The notes under the pieces were generated by a model. The model saw nothing but the letters and a program-made list of their open reading frames with translations. It did no database searches and was not told the DNA's origin. Position numbers and translations under genes: made by a program. From Atkinsonella hypoxylon (Eukaryota > Ascomycota > Sordariomycetes > Hypocreales > Clavicipitaceae): 60,155 nucleotides of DNA. Positions 47,986 to 58,599 of this stretch are shown here, one piece after another; position 1 is the stretch's first letter, and every line of letters starts with the position of its first letter. The stretch spans positions 1 through 60,155 of the forward strand of contig JFHB01000190.1 in the NCBI GenBank assembly GCA_000729835.1, read 5' to 3'.

Positions 47986-50900
47986 ATTACCTAGTCTTTA
48001 GAAGGCCTGTAATTACAGCTTTTTAGTAGCTTAGCTACTAATAGCAATGCTTGCTCTACAAATTTAACGAATCTATCTAGGAGTTCTATATAAATAGCTT
48101 CTTTTAGCTTGCTATTTAAAAACGCTCCTATAAAATCGATTTGCTTAACTTCCTAGTTATTAAAAGCTGCAAGAGCTAATAATATACACTAGCTAGAAGG
48201 AATACTAGTTGCAGCAAAGGTCTTTAGGTAATATTAACCTTTTATTTACATAAATCCCTTAGCAATAAGGCAGGCCTTATATTTAATAGGATTATTTTCT
48301 TTATCCTTTTTAAGCCTATAAACTAGCCTATTCTTTAGAACTCTTTAGCCCTTAGGTACTTAGTCTTTCCCTATAAATTTAAAGGTTCTAGCAGCTAATA
48401 GCTGCTTAAATTCGCTATAGGTAGCTTCTATCTAATGCTGCTTAGCAGAGCTTTTTAGGGCTTGCTTCTATGTATTAGGAAGTTCATCCTTACTATTAGA
48501 AATAGCTGCTTTAGTTCTAGCCTTAAAATATAGATCCTTTATTAAGGAAAATATATCTCTATCTAGATCTATAGCATCAGCATTAGCTTTAGCTTCTATA
48601 GTGGCTTCTATAGGTGTTTCTATAGGTATAGGGGCTTTAGGGGCCTCTACAGCTTCTATAGGGTTGCTTAGTAGAAGACCTTGATTTTCTATAGGTTCTA
48701 GTGGATAATTCAGCACATCTAGATAACTAGAATAAGGATACTTAGGAGTATAATTATCTACTAATTGCTAGTTATCAATTTCTCTCTCTAAAGGATTATC
48801 TACAATAGAACTAATAGGAACTTTAGGGATACCCTATAAAATAGAACCTATTCCTTCTATAATTTTAACGAAGCTAGTCTTTATAACAGCTCGTTTAGAG
48901 GTAATATATATTAGATATACATTAGAACCTAGCGTAGCTAAAAGTCTACTAGGAATAGTTCTTTTAGCTAGCTTCTGCAACCTAGATTGTTGTTCTAAAG
49001 GAATTAGAACTTCGCAATAGAAGCCTATAGCCCTTATTTTAGTAAAATTAGGCTTATAGGTCTTAAAAGGCTCTAAATTAGCTAGATATAGCTGCTTAAG
49101 ACTTAGTAGTTTAGTACTATTTACAGTAGTATTAACTAAATTTACTATAGCAGGAAGAATATAAAACTATAGATATAGAGGTAATTGTAACTACTGTAGG
49201 GTAGCACGCAAACGGTCTAGAAGTACCCTTATAGCTCTCTCTATTAGCCTATTTTGTTTATAAATATAGGGGCAAGAGGTACTAAAGTAAATACCCTTAG
49301 AAGATAGCTAAGCTTGCAACCTAGTATTAATTTCTGTACTACTATTAAAATAAAGGTGTTTAGGGTAGCAGTTATACTAGTTTTTTAATTCCTTAAAGAA
49401 GCCTTTAATATAGCTATAGAGAGTAGAACTCTCTTTATTAGCTAGATTAAAAGACTACTTATACTGTAATTTTCTATTAATTAGAAAAAGAACTAGAGGC
49501 CTCTTATTGTGCAGTATAGGCTCTATTTTAATAGTATCTCCCTCTATAATATCTAAATATCTAGAGAGGTTAGGAATAGCATGCTTGCTAGGTCTTTTAA
49601 CAGCTTTAGCTTAGTTGTAAGCTAGGCAGTTAAAATCCTTATCCTTAATTTTTGAAAAATTAGGGATTCCTTTAGTAATAGAAGCAGTCTTCTTTAGTAA
49701 AGGGAGTCCTATATGCCTTAATCTAACGTGCTAAGTAGCAGCTAATTCTAGGAGCTTCTTATAGGAAGAAGAAGCTATAGGGTTACTAGAATTATTATTA
49801 AAGCTAGCTTCCTATTGCTCTCTATCTTGCTAAATCTCTTAAGAACTACAGGCCTTGTTTAAGGGATCTAGATAGCTATTTCCTCTAATATCTAGCAACT
49901 TAGGATTTAGACCTTCTAAATCCCTATTATTAGAAGGAATCTAACTAGGAGCCCGTTTAGGAACTAGGGCTAATAGCTCTATAGCATCGTTATTAGTATT
50001 ATCTTCTTCTTCTTTAAAATCAGATAATTCCTCGATTTAGCTATATTCCTTAGGATTAAAACTAGGCTGTTAAGGGATTTAAACCTCTATAGAATAACTA
50101 GCATTATAACTGCTATTATAACTATTACTAGTAAATCCTATATAAGAGAGATTTACGTGGTTTTTACACACTCTAGGGGTCTCTTGCCCCTTAAGCTGTA
50201 AGAAGAAACTATACTTTTTGGGATTTAGAAGCCTACAGCAGCTTCTATTAGCTAGAAATAGCTAATTTCTAAGGAGAGTGCCCCCTATTAAATAGTGCTT
50301 TAGACTACTAATTAGGTTAGTATCTAAACCTAGGCAATATAGAGCATCCTTTAGAGCTAAAGGCTTATATTTAGCTAGATTTATACTAACTAGTACCTAG
50401 AATACAGCAGTTCTCTATCCTTTAGGATAAATAGGACCTCCTCTAGTAGCAATAGGCGCAGTTTTACCCTTTTTTATAGGCTTAAAAGTCCTAAAAAATG
50501 CCTTATTGTTAACTATATAATAGGTAGAACCTATATTGTATAGTAGGGAGTTTTTAATTATTTTATTAGAGTAATTAAAAGAAAGAGTATTATTACTAGT
50601 AGTACTAGTATCACTAGTAGTAGATTCTGTATCTAAATCGTAAGAATTATTACTACTAGAACTGCTAGAATCATTAGATTTTATAGTATCCTAGTTGCTA
50701 GTAGATAGGTTATAACAACCTATAGCAAAAGCAGCTTCTTTATCCTTATTCCTAGAGTTTTTGTTACTTCTTCTTTAGCCCTTCTACTTCTTCTTATTCT
50801 TAGAGGCTTTATCTTAATCTTTTTCTTTAGAGGCATTAGAATCGTTAGAATTAAAATCGGAATTCTTCTTCTAATTAGGAGGATTCTTTCCTTAATTAGC

Positions 50901-52378
50901 CTTATTATTAGAACTATTAGAGTTAGAAGCTTTATAACTAAGAGCTTTAGATATAGAGGAGCTTTTATCTCTTTATTCTTCTAATAAATCAGCTATAAGG
51001 AACTGTAAATTAAGCATTTTGTTATGGACTTGAGCCTTAGGCTCGGGTCTTTCAGTAGAGGGAGGACAGCAGGAGAGGGACAGAGATCTATGTAGGTAAA
51101 GGGAGAGAAGTGAGCTACATTTATCTAGAGGTTAGCTAGACTTCGCCAGGCCCTAGAGAGAGGACCTCGGCTACAGAGCACGTGCTAAAAGGGGCTCCTA
51201 AGGGGATAGACCTACCCCTAAATATATAGTACAGGAGCATAGGGAGGCTTCTGGTTCCTTCTCTCTTCCCCCTTTCCTCCCTATAATTATAGTTCTCATT
51301 ATAGACGCTAGTTAGCAGCAGCTCCTAGGCCAGTCCATTACACATTTTTACAGAAAGACCTTGTGCTCTAGCAGCTCTAATAGAATATTGCTGCCTTTTA
51401 GTCTAGCTAGAGAAGGTCTTCTTTAAAGCATTAATATAATAATTTACCTAGTCAATAGAATTAATAGCTACACTATAGAGCTGTAATCTAGCTAGTAAAT
51501 TATTAAATTTAGCATTAAAGGCCTCTAAAGATCCCTTATAGTTCAAAAACAATAAGTTATAATAACTAGCATATAGCGTACTACATTATATTTTAGCACT
51601 CTGCAAATATTGCCTAACTAGAACGTTATAGGCATCTACAGGGGACTTATACTAGCTTATAGCAGCTTAAGGTCCAGATTAGCAACTATCTCTTATAATT
51701 ATAAGGATAATAGCTTGCTCTAAATCTACTAAAGTACTAGCTATACTAGAATTATTAATAAATTAAGGGAATCCTAGGGCCTTAAATTAAATAGTTAAAG
51801 CTTACTTCTACTATTTAAAATTTTTAGGGCCTTTTAGTTTAGCAGCCTCTAGAATTAAGTGGACCTTTTTATTTAGCTCTTTTATAGTGCCTTTATTAAA
51901 AGTAGGCAGAAAAGTAGCACTATTAGAGCTAGAAGGTTTAGGGACTTTAAAAGAGACTTTAGAAGTCTTAGGAATAACAGGATCTACTATCTTAAAGGGA
52001 GACCCTATAGAGAGATTACCTATAGATGTAATTATAGTATCTAATTTACTTAGTAAATTAGCTATATTACCTTTATTTTAGCTTTACTTTGCTTTACTAT
52101 ACCTAATAAATCTATTTAGGGTCTCTTATTGCTTATCTATTTAAGCTTTTAGATTAGCTTAAACATTATAGACTTACACTACTCTTTTAGAAGCTAATCT
52201 AGCTTTCTTTAGAGCCTTCTTAGCTGTATAATCTTCTTCATTAGAAGAGAAATCTACTAGCTAAGGGGGGGACCTTACTGGACTAGGAAAGCTAGTAGCA
52301 GCTGTAGCTAGTGTACTAGAACCACTACCCCGTTTAGGGCTTATGCTCTTTCCCTTACCTGTTCCTTTTAGTGCTATT
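47986..52378 (-). pseudogene. Copia B gag-protease-integrase-RT relic, minus-strand copy (first part)
   Basis: Gag from about 52,378 (ATA for ATG, then KGTGKGKSISPKRGSGSS) to 50,650, interrupted by LTR E at 51,020-51,342. Protease site near 50,510-50,545. Integrase zinc region about 49,760-49,610 and core to about 49,340. IN-RT linker about 49,100-48,470, including a stop-free 82-codon run at 48,468-48,716 rich in Pro, Glu and Ala. The N-terminal RT follows (about 48,440-47,986), with the KxHLVAKGFxQxxGxDYxETFA block near 48,200-48,290. It continues at 38,035 after gypsy A. Confidence 0.87.
51020..51342 (+). repeat. Solo LTR of a different family (E), apparently not RIP-mutated
   Basis: 323 bp starting TGTTATGGACT and ending AGTCCATTACA, an inverted terminal match of about 10 of 11 bases, with a perfect 5-bp TSD CATTT (51,015-51,019 and 51,343-51,347). 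The empty site is visible in the other gag copies (near 8,137 and 34,249). Base composition is far more balanced than the surroundings: CpA, TpG and CpG are common, and it has a pyrimidine-rich patch at 51,255-51,292. It has no homologue in the window. Orientation is not determinable. TG...CA ends and a 5-bp TSD support a solo LTR; a small TRIM-like element is an alternative. Confidence 0.82.
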
Positions 52379-52379
52379 T

Positions 52380-53320
52380 TTAAGGATTTTAATAGCTAAT
52401 TTAACGCTCTTTATAGCTAATTATAGCTAAATTACAGTGGAAATAGTAGTAAATAACAGTAATAACCTCTACTAGATATCAATAGATTGCTCTATTATAG
52501 GCCTAGAAGTGCCCTATATCTTCAGAAATTATACTAAGATTTTTCTCTTATTTCTTTTGTAATAGGTATAACAGGCTCTAAAGGCTGCGTTGTATTGCGA
52601 TCTATATGCGCATACAATTTGTATAGTAGACTAGATTAACAAGCGGTTGCAAGGGGCATAAAATATAGGTTTTAGCTATTTTTTAGCTAAAAAATTCAGG
52701 AGATTTTTCTCCAATTAGGTTCTAATAAATCAGTAGAGACCTTAGTACAGCTAATTTAGGGATATCTAGCTAATTTCTACTTTAAAATCCCGACTAGTAG
52801 GATTACTATATAAATTAATTCTGCAACTGAAAACACAGGAATATCTAATGGCAATAAGAGCTGTTAGGCGTGCACTATAAATTGTAGTATAGCTACTAAT
52901 AGAGGTGCATAGGGTGCACAATATAACAATAACAACGAGCAATATAGTGCAGCGCTAAGCTTATTTCTCAATAGAAATAATTAATTAAGCAGTGCCTAAT
53001 AAAACAATTCGCAGTGCGAATGTAATGTATATAGATATATATATAATAATATTGCACAACAATAGAACCTAGCTATTAAGAATAGCTTTAAAAGTGTGTA
53101 TATATAGAGTGCATAGGACTAGTGCAGTCGGCACAGGGTGGGCAGAATGTAAACACCAGTATAGTAGTTAGCGATGTATGTATAGCAGGTATTAATAGCT
53201 TCCAGCAAGCTACTAATTTATAGCAGCAATAGCTGCTAGCGCAGGTCTTAATATAGCTTCTAGTAGGTAATATAGTACACAATAGTAGATTTTCAGCGGG
53301 CTAACAGCTTGCAGATAGGT
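52380..53320 (-). other. Copia B 5' leader, minus-strand copy
   Basis: About 940 bases without a conserved frame; an open run of 64 codons at 53,088-53,282 is not kept in the other leaders. The inverted repeat AATCCC...ACTAGT lies at 52,786-52,804. The stretch 52,850-53,320 is less AT-shifted than gag. Confidence 0.65.
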
Positions 53321-53337
53321 CTTCTGGGCTTATAACC
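53321..53337 (-). promoter_or_regulatory. Copia B primer-binding site, minus-strand copy
   Basis: Minus strand reads ggttataagcccagaag directly inside the LTR. This is the least mutated of the three copies; its complement cttctgggcttataacc differs from the initiator tRNA-Met anticodon arm ctgggctcataacc by a single C to T in the overlapping part. Confidence 0.65.
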
Positions 53338-54031
53338 TATTAAAAATAATAGAGATTACAGAACTAGATATCTAAGAGAGTAGTAGTCTCTTAGATTTAG
53401 CACCTATAATTGCTCCTAGTAATTATTACGTAGTAGAAGCAGCAGCAGCCTAAATTAAGCTGTAGTGTATAGTATAGATTACGTAGAGGCAATAGATAAC
53501 TGTAATAGTAGTATCTTTATATTAAGAGCGCTGTAACAAACTTAGTAAGAGTAGGATCTTAAATCTTTCTAGTCCCTTATAAACCTACTAACTATATTAG
53601 CGAGCTATAGTTACTAGAAGGAGCTTATAGGCTACTTTATAATTTCTATAAAAAGATTTACTATATAAAAACAAAAAAATCGACTTATAGCTATATAAAC
53701 GAGACACCTATATATACAATTTAATAAATTCTACTAATAACAAGTAACCCTTATAAGCAACTCTATTTAACAATTATATCATTAAAAAGCCCTAATTCTT
53801 AGCTTTTAAATAGTATACTTCTTAAATTTCTACTATTACTAGTTGTAGAGAAAATCGCTGTTAAAGTTAACTATAGGTTAGGCAACTTTGCCTTAGTTAA
53901 ATCTAGATGTTTGCATCTAGTAACAACGATATCTCTACTAAAAATCAACGTAATAAGACCTAATAAGGGTCACGTGATAGAGTAACTAGTAGGCATAAAA
54001 ATAGGCTATACAGGGTAGCTTATTTTTAACA
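53338..54031 (-). repeat. Minus-strand copia B 5' LTR
   Basis: 694 bp, partner of 35,934-36,627. CACGTG is intact at 53,971-53,976. It ends tttttaaca next to the TSD atagt (54,032-54,036). Confidence 0.93.
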
Positions 54032-54036
54032 ATAGT

Positions 54037-56050
54037 AGTATAGAAATCGATACTAGGTTGTAAGCTTAGCTATCTTCTAAGGGTATTTGCTTTAGTACCT
54101 CTTGCCCCTATATTTATAAACAGAATAGGCTAATAGAGAGAGCTATAAGGGTACTTCTAGACCGTTTGCGTGCTACTCTACAGTAGTTACAATTACCTCT
54201 ATATCTATAGTCTTACATCCTTCCTACTATAGTGAATTTAGTTAATACTACTGCAAATAGTACTAAACCACTAAGTCCTAAACCACTAAGTCCTAAACAG
54301 CTATATCTAGCTAATTTAGAGCCTTCTAAGACCTATAAGCCTAATTTTATTAAAACAAGAGCTATAGGCTTCTATTGTAAAGTTCTAATTCCTTTAGAAC
54401 AACAATCTAGGTTGCAGAAGCTAGCTAAAAGAACTATTCCTAGTAGACTTTTAGCTACACTAGGTTCTAATATATATCTAATATACATCCCCTCTAAACA
54501 AGCTATTATAAAGACTAGCTTTATTAAAATTATAGAAGGAATAGGTTCTATTTCATAGGGCATCCCTAAGGTTCCTATTGGTTCTATAGTAGATAATCCT
54601 TTAGAGAGAGAAATTAATAACTAGCAATTAGTAGATAATTATACTCCTAACTATCCTTATTCTAGTTATCTAGATGTGCTAAATTATCCACTAGAACCTG
54701 TAGAAAATTAAGCTCTTCTACTAAGCAACCCTATAGAAGCTGTAGAGGCCCCTAAAGCCCCTATATCTATAGAAGCCCCTTAGGCTAATATAGAACCTAT
54801 AGAAGCTAAAGCTAAATCTATTAATGCTGATTCTATAGATTTAGATAGAGACATATTTTCCTTAATTAAGGATCTATGCTTTAAGGCTAGAACTAAAGCA
54901 GCTATTACTTCTAATAGCAAGGATGAATTTCCTAGTACGTAGAAGTAAGCCCTAAAAAGCTCTGCTAAGCAGCATTAAATAGAAGCTACCTATAGCGAAT
55001 TTAAGCAGCTATTAGCTACTGGAACCTTTAAATTTATAGGGAAAGACTAAGTACCTAAGGGCTAAAGAGTTCTAAAGAATAGGCTTATTTATAAGCTTAA
55101 AAAGGATAAAGAAAATAATCCTATAAAATATAAGGCCCACCTTATTGCTAAGGGATTTATACAAATAGAAGGTTAAGACTATCTAGAGACCTTTGCTGCA
55201 ACTAGTATTCCTCCTAGCTAGCGTATATTATTAGCTCTTGCAGCTTTTAATAACTAGGAAGTTAAGTAAATTAACTTTATAGAAGCATTTTTAAATAGTA
55301 AGCTAAAGGAAGCTATTTATATAGAAATCCTAGATAGATTCGTTGAATTTACAGAAGCAACGCTATTAGTAGCTAAGCTACTAAAAAGCTGTAATTACAA
55401 GCCCTCTAAAGAGCAAGTAATTAAGCTAGAAAAATCCCTCTATAGTTTAAAGTAAAGTCCTAGAGAATAGCAGTAAATTCTAATAGAATTACTTTAAAAG
55501 CATAGATTTAAACCTCTTATATTAGACCCAGCAGTATTTTACAACCTAGTTACATCTACATATATTGCTACTTATATAGATAACTGTCTTCTAATTAGGC
55601 CTAATTTACAATATATTAATAAGCTTAAAAAGCTACTAAATTAAGCTTATCTAATAGAAGATAGAGGACCAGTAGAATTCTTTCTAGGTGTGTAAATCGC
55701 CTATAATAGGTCTAAAAGGTCTATTAAAATCCACTAATCTTAATACATCCTTAAAGCCCTAGAAAGATTTAAAATGCTAGATACTAAGCCAGCTTCTATC
55801 TCTATACAGCTAGGGATTCTAAAGCAACTAGTTATAAAACTCCCCTCTAAATCCGATTATAAGCTTTATTAGAGCATAATAGGTACTATAATGTATTTTA
55901 TGTTGCTAACTAGGGCTAATATTGCTTTTTCCGTTTAGTAGCTATTAACCTTCCTAGCTAAGCTCTATATAGAGCACCTAAACGCCTCTAAGTACCTCCT
56001 AAGGTACTTAAGTAGTACTAGAAGCTTTGCTATAATTTATAAGCATTCTA
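54037..56050 (+). pseudogene. Copia B integrase end, linker, RT and RNase H start, plus-strand copy
   Basis: Continues the gene split at 35,933. The integrase Glu region reads NRLIERAIRVLLDRLRA (about 54,120-54,175), keeping E. A stop-free run of 108 codons (54,232-54,558) covers the integrase C-terminus and linker and contains an in-frame 15-bp tandem duplication (KPLSPKPLSPK, about 54,268-54,297). The RT starts near 54,970: KAHLIAKGFIQIEGQDYLETFA (one TAA for Q, about 55,131-55,196), KLEKSLYSLKQSPREQ (about 55,429-55,470), and the catalytic motif YIDN at 55,573-55,584 (TGAC to TAAC). It ends in the RNase H-proximal block at 56,050, where gypsy D inserted. Confidence 0.9.
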
Positions 56051-56250
56051 TATCACTAGGGTCTGTAACAGTTACAATCTCTCTGCACAATACCTTATTA
56101 TTGTAGCTAGCAGGACCTTAGGTCTCCTTCGGTTAAACCTTAGACTGTTGCAGAATAACGTTAGACTAGTAGATACACTAGATGTAGCCCTACTTAGGTT
56201 GTTAACTCCACTAGGGTCCGTTAATCTTATAGCTCTTTAGTGCTTATAGA
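56051..56250 (+). repeat. Probable gypsy D 5' LTR
   Basis: About 200 bases that are clearly GC-richer and less mutated than what follows (agcaggaccttaggtctcc, gttgcagaataacg). The start tatcactaggg and the word ctttagtgctta at about 56,235-56,246 form an imperfect inverted pair, suggesting the LTR end is near 56,246-56,250. The second LTR is outside the window, so the boundary is a guess. Confidence 0.5.
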
Positions 56251-56349
56251 GGCTTTACCTCCTTTTTCCTCCTTTTCTCTTTATCTTAAAGTCTTTATTA
56301 ATAGAGCTTAATAAGACTATTTAATCTTTTCTCTATAGCTATAATATTA

Positions 56350-57660
56350 CTTTAAAATTATTATTTTTATTTACTGCTTAAGCAATAAAGAAATATAAAC
56401 TTCTACTCTTTATTTTACCTATATTAGCTATTTTAATAAGAAAAAGAATTATATAGATTTATATATATAATTATAAAAAGAACTATATACTTAGTAAGCT
56501 TTAAGATAAAAGAGCTAGAAGTTTAAGAAGATAGTTTTAAAGAACTTAAGCTTAACTTAAAAAAAAACTTTAACTTAATATTATTTAAGTTAAAAAATAA
56601 TTCTAAAGAACTTAAATTAAAAAAAGATTAACCTAAAGCTATAAATAAAGACTTAAAATATATAAAGAAACTCCTTAAAGTATTAAAAGAGAGTAATATT
56701 AAAATTACTTAACTAAAAGAAGAATAATAGTTTTAAAGAGAATATAGTTATAGTATAACTTTAGCTAATAGCGTTTTTAGTTTAATATTTAAACTAATAA
56801 AAAAAGCTACTATAAAAGCTTTTTAACTATTTAATCTAAATAGTAATATAAATACCTTTAACTTTTATTATAATAGAAAAATAAAGAAAGTAGAAACTAA
56901 TCTCTTAATCTTTAATAGTAAATTAAGTAAAGGCTTTAATACTTAAGTTAATAAAGTAGCTAATAAAATTATAGAAAACATTAAAGTCTTTAAGACTAAA
57001 TACAGTTATATAACTATTATTTACTTAGCTATATTTAGTGCTACTATTAATCTTTTAGAATCTTAATATAGTAAAACCTTAATAAATCCCTTTAGAAACT
57101 CTACTAAAATAATTACTACTTTTACTACTATATATTAGAACTTTAATAAAGCTATATATACTTATAAAGCCCTTTAGAATATAGTTTATAACTCTCTTAA
57201 TAAGAACATTAATATATATATTAATTAGATTAATAAGCTTATAGATAAAGCTAATATTCTAGTAAGTAAGAGAAAGAGTGTACTTTATAAGTACATTTTT
57301 ACTTACCTAAATCCTATCTTATTAATAAAGTTTAAAGACCTTAACGTTAACTATAAGGTATTTTCTAGTTATATAGCTAATATAGCGTTAGCTTATAAGT
57401 AAATTGCTAAGGAACGCTAATAGAAAAGGAAGAAACTTAACGTTAAAAAGGCCTATAAAGCTAGTAAAAAGGAACCTTATTGTTCTCTTAAGGTTAATAG
57501 AAGTAACTATAAGTTACTAGAAATTAGGAATTCTTTTTATAAAAAAGAGTAAGTATTAGCTAAAGGCTAATACTTTAATTATAAAGAAAAAGAGCACTTT
57601 ACCTATAACTACTTTAATAAAAAGAAGGTTATTACTACTAAAAAAGTAATAAAAGAAAAA
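56350..57660 (+). pseudogene. Gypsy D gag relic with CCHC knuckle
   Basis: A Lys/Asn/Ile-rich gag-like frame with RIP stops. Near 57,570-57,612 the read YFNYKEKEHFTYNY has exact C-x2-C-x4-H-x4-C spacing, with each Cys now Tyr (TGT to TAT). This is the nucleocapsid zinc knuckle that would bind element RNA. The start codon was not identified, and the leader spans roughly 56,250-56,350. Confidence 0.7.
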
Positions 57661-57779
57661 GAAGATTCTTAGTCTTTTAGTTTATCTTCTAATTTAAAAA
57701 ACTAGAAGCACTACTAAAAGTCTTTATAGTAGTTAAGATGCTATAAGTAGCTAGAATTAGTAATAAAAACCTAAATTTA

Positions 57780-58200
57780 TTTATAATTTCTATATAGTTA
57801 TAGTTATATAGATTAGGATTTAAGATCTAAGCTTTATATAATATAGAAGTAGATATTTTGTTACTAATTAGCTGTTAAGTAGCTAAGTAGGCTAAGAAGT
57901 TATTAGAATAGGTTCTTAAGAAGCTATTAATATCTATATCTCTATTTAATTATTATAATTAAAGTGCTAAAAAGGTTACTTACTTTATTAAAGGAATAAT
58001 AAAGCTAAATAGATAATAATTTATTAAATAGAAGTTTTATATTACTAATATAGATTATAATATATTTATTAGTTAAGAATAGCTAATAGCTTAAGATATT
58101 TAGTTATATCCCTAAAGCAAAAGAATTATATAGTTAAAGAATTAACCTAATAATATAAAGTTCTTATTAGCTATAATACTAAACCTATAAAAGAAGAAGG
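57780..58200 (+). pseudogene. Gypsy D protease region, relic
   Basis: Between the knuckle and RT there is a region whose order and faint motifs (a degraded D-S-G-like start near 57,785; NIDYNIFIS near 58,040-58,070, fitting the 'Y-x-I-I-L-G' end) suggest a retropepsin. The evidence is mostly positional. Confidence 0.4.
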
Positions 58201-58599
58201 TTAATTCTATTGTTTAAAAAGATACTTTAATATAACTAGAGAATAAACAATTAAATTAATTATAAAAAGTATTTAATCTACTAGATCTTAAAATACCTAA
58301 ATTCTTAAGAAGAGGTTACTTTAACTTTAAGTAAAGATTTAACTAAACCTTTAGTTAATATAGTAGAGCTATAAGCTTAAATTAAAGCTAACCCTTATTA
58401 ATTATAATAGAAGAAGTTATAAATACTTAATAAAGCTATAGCCTTTATTAATTAAATAGTTTTACTACTTATAGTTAGTCTTTAAGCCCTTAAAGTATAA
58501 GCTTAGTAGAAGATATATATAGGTAAAGTTATTCCTTTTTATAAGAATAAGGATCTAGAGTATATTAAGTTAGTAAAAGAGTTAATTTCTTTATAGTTA

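Larger units (their letters stand above)
35934..54031 (-). mobile_element. Minus-strand Ty1/copia family B element, complete but interrupted
   Basis: LTRs of 694 bp at 35,934-36,627 (3') and 53,338-54,031 (5'), with the 5-bp TSD ATAGT at 35,929-35,933 and 54,032-54,036. It lies in the integrase of a plus-strand family B element. Own internal sequence: 53,337 down to 47,986, then 38,035 down to 36,628. It carries gypsy A (38,036-47,985) in its RT region and solo LTR E (51,020-51,342) in gag. Without these it would be about 7.8 kb. Confidence 0.94.

Noticed and set aside
53088..53282. 64-codon minus-strand open run with several Cys in the copia B leader
   Set aside because: Not kept in the other two leaders; an indel near 53,215 shifts the frame.
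54372..54563. 63-codon minus-strand open run
   Set aside because: Antisense to the copia B integrase C-terminus and linker.
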